Source: Lamellibrachia satsuma
Lineage: Eukaryota > Annelida > Polychaeta > Sabellida > Siboglinidae
Assembly (NCBI GenBank): GCA_033239005.1
Contig: BSQZ01000006.1
Coordinates: 12,099,162-12,163,161, forward strand
DNA length: 64,000 nt
Reading direction: 5' to 3'
Below the pieces are notes generated by a model that did not search any database, was not told where the DNA came from, and worked only from the letters and a program-made list of their open reading frames with translations. The position numbers and the translations under genes are program-made. The first letter of the stretch is position 1; each line of letters starts with the position of its first letter. Positions 25,097 to 38,004 of this stretch are shown piece by piece.

Positions 25097-26170
25097 TATC
25101 TTTCACTGCAAGAACGGGATGAAATTCACGGTGAGTTTGATTTCGTTCCCTGGTGGAATTAACGTGCATTAAATGCGATTTACTCCTATGCTTTTCTAGA
25201 AAAGAATTGCTTAAGATGAATTGTAAACATAAATATGTGTATCCTGCAAAATACATCTAATCACATATATATCGTCACGATTGAGCGATATGATTATATC
25301 CACTATCTATAGCGGATCGGTGGAATATACTTAACATAAGCCGAACATTTTAAGGAAATGGCCGAACATAATAATATTCACCTTTCTACTGTGTTGTCAA
25401 CAAAGCCATATCGATGACTCTGTGACAAGGAATCTAACAATGTAGTGTGTGCCTTAGTCACATATGTGAAAGTGATGTCTTTAACATATCGCCAGCATTA
25501 AAGGTCTCTCCTCTATTCCGTTTTCTTTAATTTCGCAAAATAAATGGAGCTTAACTAGTATGCAATGCGACATGCTGGTCCGTTTGTACAAGTTTGTTTT
25601 TAGTTTTGGTGAAATCATCGGACAAACATTTGCATTATTCTTTGAGAGGATCCGGTTAAAATTCGGCGAAAAAGCGCAACAGTGGTCCGGCTATTCACAC
25701 TTTCGAAAGTTACCCGATCTAACGATCGAAGTAAATTATTTCGCTGAATTTAACAAACAATTTTACTCTTTTATTAAACCGATATTACTGAAGCTATTCA
25801 CACGCTACAAAGTTGAACGTCAACGAAGATGATTTGCGATGAGCTAAATCAGTTGAGGCGGGAGTTTTAATTAATAACATCAAAGGGTAGAGTGTCCCAG
25901 CGGGTTAGCCACCTCTTGTAGAGACCGAACACTGTCACTTGCTTGCAGCTCGCGTTGTTGGTGCTCTCTGCAATGGTCCTATCCGTTGCGGGGGTCGACT
26001 GGGAGTATGATGACAAATTTGACGACTGCTTGAAACAGTGCAGAGAACATTACGACGCTTGCATGAATAGATGTGAGGGAATGTCGTGGGTGATCGAAGG
26101 CGTCTGCATGAGAAGACTGGAATATTGTGAGCTGTTGTGCCGATTTAAACACACACATCCGGTAGAATGA
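25097..26170 (+). CDS. seven-cysteine secreted peptide gene 2, unit A (intact)
   Basis: Exon with ATG: 25097-25130 (34 nt; coding 25119-25130, four codons MKFT), between acceptor TTCAATTCAG and donor GTGAGT. The intron is 25131-25948 (818 bp, phase 0). The last exon is 25949-26170, after acceptor TTGCTTGCAG, with stop TGA at 26168. The predicted precursor is 77 residues. The leader continues LALLVLSAMVLSVAG, with likely cleavage near AGVDW. The mature peptide begins acidic (DWEYDDKFDD), then follows C-x3-C-x6-C-x3-C-x10-C-x6-C-x3-C and a short basic tail. Seven cysteines leave one unpaired within a monomer. Against its unit B twin the first 118 bases of the last exon are identical, but the rest differs at 13 bases, nearly all amino-acid changing. 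Secreted; function unknown. An ATTAAA at about 26277 is the nearest possible poly(A) signal. Confidence 0.8.
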
Positions 26171-26279
26171 TGTCCTCCTGCACCTGACTGCAAACCATCG
26201 GCCTCTTATGAATGCGGACTACGCAGTTTCGCCCGAGTCAATTCTTTCGACAATGTGAACAAAGATAGGGCTTTTTTAT

Positions 26280-26945
26280 TAAATTGCGGATGTTACATAA
26301 ACTATTCACACTGTACATATTTGGACATCGACAAACCGGATATGCGTCATATACATCGGCAACCACATTGATTTTAGCTCGTCGTTATCATCAATTTTAT
26401 TCGGACAACAGAAACATATACATGACATTACTGGTACTTATTAAAAAGTATTCAGTAGAAGAAACAGTAGTTGGAAATGTAGGAAACAGTTTCATAGTTG
26501 TCATCTTTCTCTTCTCAAACATTAATCATCTTAAGTATGCTGATGATTTGGTATTTGTTCCACGAAGCAAATACATACAGATATTGAGGCGCCATCATTT
26601 AAGATAAAAGGTGAAATAATGAAGATGATCGAGTGAAATATCATATTATATATGTTATATACTGTATGTAATACGTCATGGGATAACAAAGATATCTCAC
26701 GGCAATGCCGACAACTAAATGCTAGCGGTAATATGCTCTTGAGAAAAGTTGATATGTGCTGTACAGAAGTGAAGGTGACTTTACTTAAAACTTTCTGTTC
26801 GCCCACGAATACTGCACAGTTGTGTTTGAATTACACAGAGGCAAGTATTAATAAGCTAAATGTTGCCTATGGTAACGTATTTCGAACTTTGCTGAGATTG
26901 CCAATGTACAACAGAGCCTCCACAAGTTCCCATTAGTCAAGCTGC
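26280..26945 (+). mobile_element. second LINE family, RT remnant (unit A)
   Basis: Broken frames show HLKYADDLVFVPRSKYIQIL (RT catalytic YADD block), then WDNKDISRQCRQLNASGNML, CTEVKVTLLKTFCSPTNTAQ and ASINKLNVAYGNVFRTLLRL. Order and content fit the palm-to-C-terminal part of a non-LTR reverse transcriptase distinct from the CR1-type one. It lies directly behind the gene 2 stop; the same arrangement follows gene 2 in unit B. Confidence 0.75.
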
Positions 26946-27060
26946 GATTAGAAATATTGTATATCAATTTACTTGATGCGTCTGATAATAAGATGGTCAA
27001 TTGAAATATTGAACAGTGATATCAAGTGACAACTTAGAATACGACGCCATTGGATAAGGA

Positions 27061-27182
<122 letters not shown>

Positions 27183-27532
27183 CACGACATATGAACATGT
27201 TGTTTGTATCAATTGAATCTGAAATACAGATTTTTTATTGAATTGAAATAAGCTCCAATTCTCGAATAATATTTGCATGCCCATTGTATTCAACATTGAC
27301 ATTGAATTCAACATTAGCATTGTATTCAGCATTAACATTGATATGCCATTTTCTCTACATTTATGCTTCATAGCACTCAGAGGCATATAAAATATTTCAT
27401 GATGTGCTACACATAAAGTGTATAATATTCTGGCACATGGTAGAGATATAATTATGTCTGATGATGGCTAAATTCCAGTATGCTAAATACATCATTGGGT
27501 GACAATAAAAGAATCAATTAACTCGGGTTATA

Positions 27533-28300
27533 TCGGTGTCCGTCCATACACCCACGGTGTCCTGTCCTTACATAAATGATGTCCGTCATTACATACATGG
27601 TGTCCATCCTTACAAACGTTGTGTCATGTCCTTTCAATAAGGTGTTCTGTCCTTTCACACACGGTGTCCTGTCCTTTCACACACCGTGTTCTGTCCTTAC
27701 ACACACGGTATCCTGTCCTTACGTACATGGTGTCCGTCCTTACACACACGGTATTCGGTCCTTACAGACATGGTGTATGTCCTTACACACAAGACGTCAT
27801 GTCCTTACCCACAATGTGTCCTGTCCTTACACACACGGTGTCCTGTTCTTACATACATGGTGTCTGTCCTTATACACACTGTGTCCTGTTCATACGTACA
27901 TGGTATCCGTCCTTACGCACGCTGTGTCCTGTCCTTACATACACGGTGTTCAGTCCTCACACAAACAGTGTCCTGTTCTAACATACATGGTTTCCTGTCT
28001 ATGATGTGCTACACATAAAGTATATAACATTCTGGCGCATGGTAGAAATATAATTATGTTTGATGATGACTAAATTCCAGTATGCCAAATACATCATTGG
28101 GTGACAATAAAAGAATCAATTAACTCGGGTTATATCGGTGTCCGTCCATACACCCACGGTGTCCGGCCATACACCCACGGTGTCCTGTCCTTACACACCC
28201 GGTGTCCTGTCCTTACACACACGGTGTTCTGTCCTTACACACACGGTGTTCTGTCCTTACACACACGTTGTACTGTCCTTACACACATGATGTCCGGTCA
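27533..28300. repeat. 22/23-bp satellite arrays (unit A, second and third)
   Basis: Two arrays of [24 protein letters not shown] units (27533-28000 and 28135-28300), separated by a copy of the flanking GATGTGCTACACATAAAG segment. Unit B has only one short array here (47458-47600), so about 0.6 kb has been gained in A or lost in B. Confidence 0.85.
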
Positions 28301-28498
28301 TTATAATGATTTTAAATTGAGCATATATGGTTTGTCCTTTAATGTATCGTCCTTTGTGAAAATTAAATGTATTCAATTTGCGCTGTTCCCTTACTAATGC
28401 TACTTCGTGCCCTTTCGTTCTTCTACATTCTTTAAATCTGAAGAGCAAAATACTTATGTCTTGGAGTTCAAGATTCTGGATCACTCATAGACAAGTAC

Positions 28499-28562
28499 TG
28501 GTTGTATGTTGTGTGTTGTGTGTTGTATGTTGTATGTTGTATGTTGTATGTTGTATGTTGGT
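28499..28562. repeat. 7-bp GTTGTAT tandem repeat
   Basis: About nine units of TTGTATG/TTGTGTG. Counterpart at 47801-47862 with different unit order. Confidence 0.9.
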
Positions 28563-28581
28563 ATCAATGGCGCATTTAAGG

Positions 28582-28836
28582 CAGGATTATTACCAAATGC
28601 AAATACATTTGAATGCGCATTTGAATGTTGAGCATTTGAATGCGCATTCAAATGCCTCAGTGGAATTGTAAATGCATTTGCATTTGAATGCATACCGTAA
28701 ACATTTGTATTTGCATTTGAGTGCGACCCACAAACATTCGATTTGTCAAATGCACAATTAAATGCATGCGTAATTCTTTGAATACTTATCAGTGCTAAGT
28801 TCACTTTCACAAGTTCAAAACATGCCATTGAAAAAA
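28582..28836 (+). mobile_element. hAT element, left part (unit A, split by inversion)
   Basis: Starts at the 19-bp terminal repeat CAGGATTATTACCAAATGC after the target copy ATTTAAGG (28574-28581) and carries many ATTTGCAT/CATTTGAATGC words. It matches 47882-48136. At 28837 the sequence leaves the element because of an inversion; the remaining part is at 30977-31812 in the opposite orientation. Confidence 0.85.
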
Positions 28837-29775
28837 TTTTCTTCTTTTTGTGAGCACTTTTACGACCCGTAAAACAACCTGTTAAAAATGACGAAAAACG
28901 GTAACAACGACACAAGTGGGTGGAGGAGGGCATTTTCTTCTTTTTGTGAGCACTTTCCCTATTTTCCATGAATAGTTGTTGAAAACTGTGATACAATTTT
29001 ACAGACAAGTTTGATGGAGAAACATTATTGTTCAGAAATTGTTTCGATCATCGTAGGACTGAAAGCGGAGTCACGTGTTACGGATTTCACAATTTTCCCC
29101 CATATTGCGGTTAAAACTGGTAAAACGAACTTTAGACATTTAGATACACTTCATTTGGTAAATAAATTCACGAGTACAAATATTGCAAGACGTAAACACT
29201 ACAAGCGACACTTCAGAGCATACAACCAATACTTGTTGATGAGTTGGATTTCGTGATCAACAATATTGAACTTCGAGCCCTCGTCAAATCGAATGACATC
29301 AGATAGACCCTACGCGTTGCGAGCGTTTGGCAAACTATTGTGACCTCCTGTGCTTCTGTTTTTCGCTCGATCGGTAATGATTAATTTATGACAACAAACT
29401 TCAACATGACAACCTATATTATGTGGTAGATCTATACATGTGTCAACATTTCGGGTTTCGGGCGGGAAATAAAACTTTCGCCTGGTTCCGCTTTCCCGCT
29501 TTTTTAATGAAATGTCCCGCTCTTTTTCTAATTTTCAAAAAACTAACACAATTCACGATAACATATATTTGTTGCACACGAGCCATTGTAGGCACTATTA
29601 GATTCCTTGTCCACGAGTCGTCTGAACAGTTTTGTTGAATGTCTTCGTTAGCGAAAACACAGTACAAAGGTTAACATTATTATGTTCGGCCAATTTCTTA
29701 AAAGTTCGTCTTATTTTAAATATATTCAACCAATCCCCTATAGATAGTGAACATAATCACATCGCTCAATCGTGG

Positions 29776-29896
<121 letters not shown>

Positions 29897-30031
29897 ATTA
29901 TATGTATTTTGTAATATACATATATGTTTGTCTACTACTCACTTTTAGCAATTCTATTTGAAAAGCATATGAGTAAATCGCGTTTAATGCAAGTTAAAGC
30001 TTGGATCACCAGCGAACAAAATCTAACTCAC

Positions 30032-30065
30032 CGTGAATTTCATTCCGTTCTTGCCGTGAAAGATA
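30032..30065 (-). pseudogene. seven-cysteine peptide gene 3, unit A: orphan ATG exon
   Basis: On the minus strand the 34-nt exon, its acceptor (TTTATTTCTTCAG) and donor (GTGAGT) are intact and match 49908-49941. The last exon expected about 0.9 kb further along is absent: compared with unit B, about 1,128 bp (50350-51477) is missing with GTGC at the junction (29594-29606 region). The locus can therefore not make the peptide. Confidence 0.82.
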
Positions 30066-30340
30066 CTGAAGAAATAAACGGGAAACTTTGATACGCAGAC
30101 ATAGGTAATCACCAGAGCAGTTTCCGGAAAGATTGCGTATTACTTCTAAACAACATTGAAGTAGCTCGCCAGATAAATACTGTACCCGGAACACGAATTG
30201 TGTACACAACGGTCGCTTCAAGCACCATTGCCTGCATAGTTCTCGTTGCCAGCACATTGGCTATCACGCTTTCCTGCGCCTTTTGCCCAAGTGTTTGCCT
30301 AAACCACATTCTCCATTTTAAAGTCACTTTTTAAAATTCA
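30066..30340 (-). promoter_or_regulatory. conserved 5' block of orphaned gene 3 (unit A)
   Basis: Near-identical reverse complement of 49633-49907. On the strand opposite to the peptide gene a frame reads VARQINTVPGTRIVYTTVAS, partly conserved at gene 2; see findings. Confidence 0.4.
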
Positions 30341-30976
30341 AACTTAACAAATACGATCATATATTTCGAACGGTTTTGTAGCTGTTTGTTTAAAGCGGAG
30401 TTAATTAATGTAGGTGGGATTTTGCTCACAATATGCTAAATAAGTATAACCTCAACAACCTAGACACAAATAAACTCGCGACACACATTCGTTATATTTC
30501 GACAATTAGGAAGTAATGTGAAAACGAATTCAGAAGTAATATTTGACCTGTCTCGGTGGATATCCTAATGCATTTCTTGGGAACAGCGTCTAGGGATTGC
30601 GTCTAGTTCTAGTTAGTTTCCAGCACTTCATAAAATCTGATTGTGTGTGCGTGCGTGCAACCGCGGGCATGGGTGTGCGTGTGTGTACATGTGTGTGCGT
30701 GTGTGTAAATCATACTATCCAACATGTCACAAGCAAACAAACAAAGAGTTGCTTGAACAAATAAGAGAATATAGTAAAGAGGAAGACCTGCTTGGTAAGA
30801 CATACGAACATCGTGGCGTTTCTTTCGGTAAGTAGATTCACGTGAACTTGGCCAGATAACCTACTTGAAGAACGAAGAGGAAAGACTCATACGTCTCTAT
30901 TTTGCGTAATATATCAACACTGCATTCTGAATACCAGTGGTATATTTAGAATCTCGCAAAGGGGAGTCCCTTAAAT

Positions 30977-31812
30977 CACGCTTGTTAACAAATGCATGTC
31001 AAAGCATTTTAATGCAAATGCAGCTGTTTCACTAGATTAAAATGCAAATGCATTTTCCAGGAACGCATTCAAATGCAAAGCAAATAATTTGGGGTCGCAC
31101 TCAAATGCAAATGCAAATGTTTTGGTTACACATTTGCAAATGCATTTGAATTAATTTCAAATGCTTTGGCTTTACATTAACGTTTTGTTTTATTTGGAGA
31201 AAAAACAACGTAATTTATACAAACACATTATTAATTTATTTATTAAATACAGTAGTACATTATTATAACCACTAAGTACCACTACATGAACATGTATGTA
31301 AAGTCATACACTGAGCACAGTTCCAGGCCTGCAGAGGTGGTGGAAATGGGAGGGAGGAATAGACAATTGACAGTTTACTGAGAACTTTGGCAGGGAATGA
31401 AAGGATAATCCTTCAAGTAGGCCATAATGGAAGGGGAACCCAAGAAAATAGACTGTCCACTGGTGAGATCATTGGGATGATAATCTGGTGGATAATTACA
31501 GCTACCACTAATAACTCTCTCAGGCTGTAAATATTCAAGTCTGGCATTGCTAATGTTTAGTCCCCCAATGAGCTTCCACCCCAACCCACCCCAACAGTGC
31601 CAACACAGCACATTGTTTCATTGAACAGGTCATCTATGAAGCCATCAACTTATAGACCAGTTGGTCTTTTCATGTTGTGTGAATAACAGGTCAGCCATTG
31701 ACCGCTTGATCATTGACCTAAAGAGAACTTTTTCAAAGAACACGTTGTGAAAGTGGATTCACAGGTCAGGCAATGATTTCATAACCTGCTGATGATACTG
31801 CTCACTGCAGAG
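30977..31812 (-). mobile_element. hAT element, right part (unit A, inverted)
   Basis: Begins with the terminal repeat CACGCTTGTTAACAAATGC next to CCTTAAAT, the reverse of target copy ATTTAAGG. It contains ATGCAAATG-rich subterminal repeats and a minus-strand frame (31375-31611) also present at 48359-48595 in unit B. No transposase catalytic block is recognisable in that frame. Confidence 0.82.
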
Positions 31813-32400
31813 CAAAGTTAATTATACCTCGTTATAAAGCAATAGTTAGACCTCATTTAGAATACTGTATACAAGCATGGAGACCATATCGTAAGAAGGA
31901 TATAGATACGCTTGAACGCATACAAAGGAGAGCAACTAAAATGATTCCAGAACTTAGAGGCCTTAGTTATGAAGAATGCCTGAAAGAATGTGGTTTAACA
32001 ACTCTAGAGACAAGGAGGTTAAGAGGAGATCAGATTGAAGTTTTTAAGATATTGAATGGGTATGAAAATATGATAGAAATATGTTTTTCTCACTCAAGAA
32101 GGATAGCAGAACTAGAGGACATGAGGTAAAATTAGTAAAGGATCAATGTAGATTGGACATAAGGAAGCACTCTTTCTCACAGAGGACAATAAATGAATGG
32201 AACAAATTGTCTACAGATTGTGTAACTGCTAGCAGCGTGAATATGTTTAAAAACAAGGTTGACACATATATCAGGAGGGCGGGTTATAAGTAGGTGAACA
32301 TTGTTGGACTCTCGATAAGCCAATGGCTTCCTTGTCCACTTGCCATCTGGGCCTTTGGCTTGGATGGCAAATCTGGTTAAATCTTGTTAAATCTTGTTAA
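31813..32400 (+). mobile_element. CR1-type LINE, 5'-truncated insertion at the inversion junction
   Basis: Reads YKAIVRPHLEYCIQAWRPYR, RIQRRATKMIPEL, LETRRLRGDQIEVFKILNGY, then FSQRTINEWNKLSTDC and the 3' UTR, ending in GTTAAATCTTGTTAAAT. Truncated at its 5' end. Unit B has no LINE at this position, so it inserted in unit A only, probably with or after the inversion. Confidence 0.85.
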
Positions 32401-34266
<1,866 letters not shown>

Positions 34267-35473
34267 AGAAACATGTCCTTGAAATCTGAGGTAACCCAGG
34301 TTTGAAGGTGACAGCATCCGGCAAAAACAAAGTTAATCTTCATCCAGGCGACGAGCACCAATCATCAATCATGCCAAGATTAAAATTACGCTGAAGAAGA
34401 GTTCAAATGTAATGCAAGCTTCAACCTAACATAAGGCAACATCAATGTCCACGTAAGCCCATTGCTCAATTATACATTTCAAGTAATACTAATAATAATA
34501 ATGAAATTTCTTTCGAGCCTGCATCCTCGGAAACCAAGCTCAGATGCGCATCAAAACAATTAGTCAATCTCGAAATGTGTAAGCAATATTAAAGTAGTCG
34601 ACATATGGGTCCTACTGACCTAACGCTAAGAGTGTTAAGAGAAATCCAAAGAGTTAGTGCGGCAACAGAGAAAGCCCTAATTCCAATAGTAGAGCTTCTT
34701 GGCGCACTTGTTATACAAGCACAACATGTTTTACACATGTGCTATGAAATGTTCTAAGACAAATGAGAGGTGGACCCAAAGAACTTTGTCTTTTAAGGGA
34801 GTGTGGCACCATATTAAAAATGGCATCAATAAAATTCAGAAATACATTTCTTTGGGTGTATCTTCACTTCTAATTAACATTGTTTAGTGATTTAAAATGA
34901 TAGACTATGGTTTCGGCACAGCTCGATGCAACTGAGTTCGTTCCTCTTGCATCTGCAGAGACCCCTGCATGCTTTGCTACACTCACAGCGATCTAGATGC
35001 CTCTGGCAGTGTTGTCCAATATGGATGCCATCCATGTTCTGGTAGCTTCCATCCCCATCCCAGCGGACTAGGATGTACTGGGAAGTGTTTGACTCCATAT
35101 TTGTACACCTCGATATGCTGATCATTGGCATTGTTCCTCCATCTGTGGGTTGCTTTCTAGAGGTGTTGAACCCTGTGAATAGTAGTGGTGCGGCAAGGGG
35201 GTGTGATTTGTGGTGCAAAATCGATACATATTGATTGATTGACCTTTACTAATTATTGCTTACGTCATGCCCCTAGTGGCTGGCCAACGCATCGTACCCT
35301 AGCGATTGGTTAACGGTTTGTGTGCAAAAATATCCATTTATTTCCGCAAAAGTGATGTGAATTGAGGAGGGAAATCGATACCTAAGAGATACCGTATCGC
35401 TATGTTTTCATGGTTGTTTATGTCATGCCTCTAGCAGCTGGCTAACGCATCGCACCGCTAGCTACTGGTTAAT
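34267..35473. other. conserved intergenic block; no intact gene
   Basis: Matches 58752-59977 with few differences. 34267-34305 is the surviving copy of the LINE target duplication. Apart from the cysteine-rich remnant at 34910-35215 nothing coding is recognised. Confidence 0.6.
34910..35215 (-). pseudogene. CXC-type cysteine-rich remnant of a transposon-borne ORF
   Basis: Minus-strand frame with CECSKACRGLCRCKRNELSC then IELC, the CxC...C...CxC...C arrangement of tesmin/CXC-like tails often found at the end of transposon-encoded proteins. The upstream part (SQYILVRWDGDG) is not recognised. Compared with unit B (59390-59715), unit A lacks 17 bp just before the first Cys, which changes the frame. 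No start or full domain, so probably inactive. Confidence 0.45.
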
Positions 35474-35640
35474 GACGTGCGTGCGTGCGTGCGTGCGTGT
35501 GCGTGTGTGTGTGTGTGCGCACGCGTACGTGGTTGTGTACGTGCGTGCGTGCATGATAGCGTGATTGAGTGAGTGAGTGAGTGAGTGAGTGCGTGAGTGC
35601 GTGAGTGCGTGCGTGCGTGCGTGTGTGCGAACGTGCGTGT
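35474..35640. repeat. TGCG/GTGA microsatellite at the unit A/unit B junction
   Basis: GTGCGTGC and GAGTGAGT runs. At its right end the sequence passes directly into the 54-bp satellite of unit B; in unit B the matching tract (59978-60200) passes into unrelated sequence. Confidence 0.93.
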
Positions 35641-35642
35641 GT

Positions 35643-37378
35643 GGAGGAATAAGTACAGCCTCGACTATCATTGGGTTAGTAACCCTCGTGTGAGTTGGAG
35701 GAATAAGTACAGCCTGGGTTACCATTGGGTTACTGACTCTCGTGTGAGTTGGGGGAATAAGTACAGCCTGGACTATCATTGGGTTACTGACTCTCGTGTG
35801 AGTTGGGGGAATAAGTACAGCCTCGACTATCATTGGGTTACTGACTCTCGTGTGAGTTGGAGGAATAAGTACAGCATCGACTATCATTGGGTTACTGACT
35901 CTCGTGTGAGTTGGAGGAATAATTACAGCCTCGACTATCATTGGGTTACTGACTCTCGTGTGAGTTGGAGGAATAAGTACAGCATCGACTATCATTGGGT
36001 TACTGACTCTCGTGTGAGTTGGAGGAATAAGTACAACCTCGACTATCATTGGGTTACTGACTCTCGTGCGAGTTGGAGGAATAAGTACAGCATGGACTAT
36101 TATTGGGTTACTGACTCTCGTGTGAATTGGAGGAAGAAGTACAGCCTGGACTACCATTTGGTTACTGACTCTCGTGTGAGTAAGAAGAATAAGTACAGCC
36201 TCGACTATCATTGGGTTACTGACTCTAGTGTGAGTTGGAGGAATAAGTACAGCATGGACTATCATTGGGTTACTGAATGTCGTGTGAGTTGGAGGAATAA
36301 GTACAGCCTGGACTATTATTGGGTTACTGAATCTCATGTGAGTAGGATGAATAAGTACAATCTCGACTATCATTGGGTTACTGATTCTAGTGTGAGTTGG
36401 AGGAATAAGTACAGCATGGACTATCATTGAGTTACTGACTCTAGTGTGAGTTAGAGGAATGGGTACACCATGGACTATCATTGGGTTACTGATTCTCATG
36501 TGAGTAGGATGAATAAGTACAACCTCGACTATCATTGGGTTACTGATTCTAGTGTGAGTTGGAGGAATAAGTACAGCATGGACTATCATTGGGTTACTGA
36601 CTGTCGTGTGAGTTGGAGGAATAAGTACAGCCTGGACTATCATTGGGTTATTGACTCTCGTGTGAGTTGGAGGAATGAGTACAGCCTCGACTATCATTGT
36701 GTTACTGACTCTAGTGTGAGTTGGAGGAATAAGTACAGCTTGGACTGTCATTGGGTTACTGACTCTCGTGTGAGTTGGAGGAATAAGTACAGCCTCAACT
36801 ATCATTGGGTTACTTACTCTCGTGTGAGTTGGTGGAATAATTACAGCCTGGACTATCATTGGGTTACTGACTCTCGTGTGAGTTGGAGGAATAAGAACAG
36901 CATTGACTATCATTGGGTTACTGACTGTCGTGTGAGTTGGAGGAATAAGTACAGCCTCGACTATCATTGGATTACTGACTCTCGTGTGAGTTGGAGGAAT
37001 TAGTACAACCTCGACTATCATTGGGTAACTGACTCTCGTGTGAGTTGGAGGAATAAGTACAGCCTCGACTATCATTGGGTTACTGACTGTGGTGTGAGTT
37101 GGAGGAATAAGTACAGCCTCGACTATCATTGGATTACTGACTCTCGTGTGAATTAGTACAACCTCGATTATCATTGGGTTACTGACTCTCGTGTGAGTTG
37201 GATGAATAAGTACAGCCTCGACTATCATTAGGTTACTGACTCTCGTGTGAGTTGGAGGAATAAGTACAGCCTCGACTATCATTGGGTTACTGACTCTCGT
37301 GTGAGTTGGAGGAATAAGTACAGCCTCGACTATCATTGGGTTACTGAGTCTCGTGTGAGTTGGACGAATAAGATGTGT
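35643..37378. repeat. 54-bp satellite array, about 32 units (unit B)
   Basis: Same unit as at 14096-18285. The minus strand is open from 37510 to 35462 across the entire array; the plus strand has a few stops. A shortened unit at about 37145 (lacking TTGGAGGAA) breaks the period once. Confidence 0.95.
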
Positions 37379-37474
37379 CGCCTGAATCAATGACGACGCA
37401 ATAAAGCAATCTGTGAAGCTGTCGTAAATATCACGACGCGTTATGTCGACTTGTTTCGCTGCATGACTTCTAGT

Positions 37475-37715
37475 GCTGCATACTGCGGTATCCATAGCGG
37501 ATGGTGACATATATGTCTACAATGAGGGGGTTGATCGGGTAATGAAGAAGTACAGGGTGGCAGCATCCTTGCGTCCTCACACAACCACCAGACGCATGTT
37601 GGTACATCCAAAGGACAAAGTAGAACCGGAAGAACAGGGTGAATTAGTGTACCAAATCCCGTGTGAGAGTTCTGGCGCAGCCTATTTCGGAATTGTGGAG
37701 AATGCACCAAGATAA
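37475..37715 (+). pseudogene. Penelope-like RT C-terminus and GIY-YIG start (unit B)
   Basis: Blocks RVMKKYRVAASLRPHTTTR, LVHPKDKVEPEEQGELVYQI and PCESSGAAYFG are as in unit A with a few substitutions. It ends in TAA at 37713. Confidence 0.78.
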
Positions 37716-37744
37716 CAATACACAATGAGCGGAAACAAAAGGGT

Positions 37745-37945
37745 CCACCACCAACAAGTCCGCCACCAACAATTCCGCCACCAAGAAGTCCTACCACCAA
37801 CAAGTCCACTACCAACAAGTCCGCCACCAACAAGTCCGCCACCAACAAGTCCACCACCAACAAGTCTGCCACCAACAAGTCCGCCACCAACAAGTGTCCG
37901 CCATGAACAAGTCCACCACCAACAAGTCCACCACCAACAAGACCA
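37745..37945 (+). repeat. 15-bp satellite inside the Penelope-like ORF (unit B)
   Basis: About 13 units of CCACCAACAAGTCCG, about four or five fewer than in unit A. Confidence 0.9.
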
Positions 37946-38004
37946 CACAACCACAGAGAACCATCTAATAGACTGGGAAGGAGTAAAATATGTACACAGG
38001 GAGT

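Noticed and set aside
25560..25832. 90-codon ORF in the intron of gene 2 (unit A)
   Set aside because: Not open to the same extent in gene 3, no domain, and located between well-defined splice sites.
31375..31611. hAT transposase C-terminus in the 78-codon frame
   Set aside because: YLKDYPFI faintly resembles the hAT dimerisation region, but no further block matches. Element class was called from ends and target duplication only.
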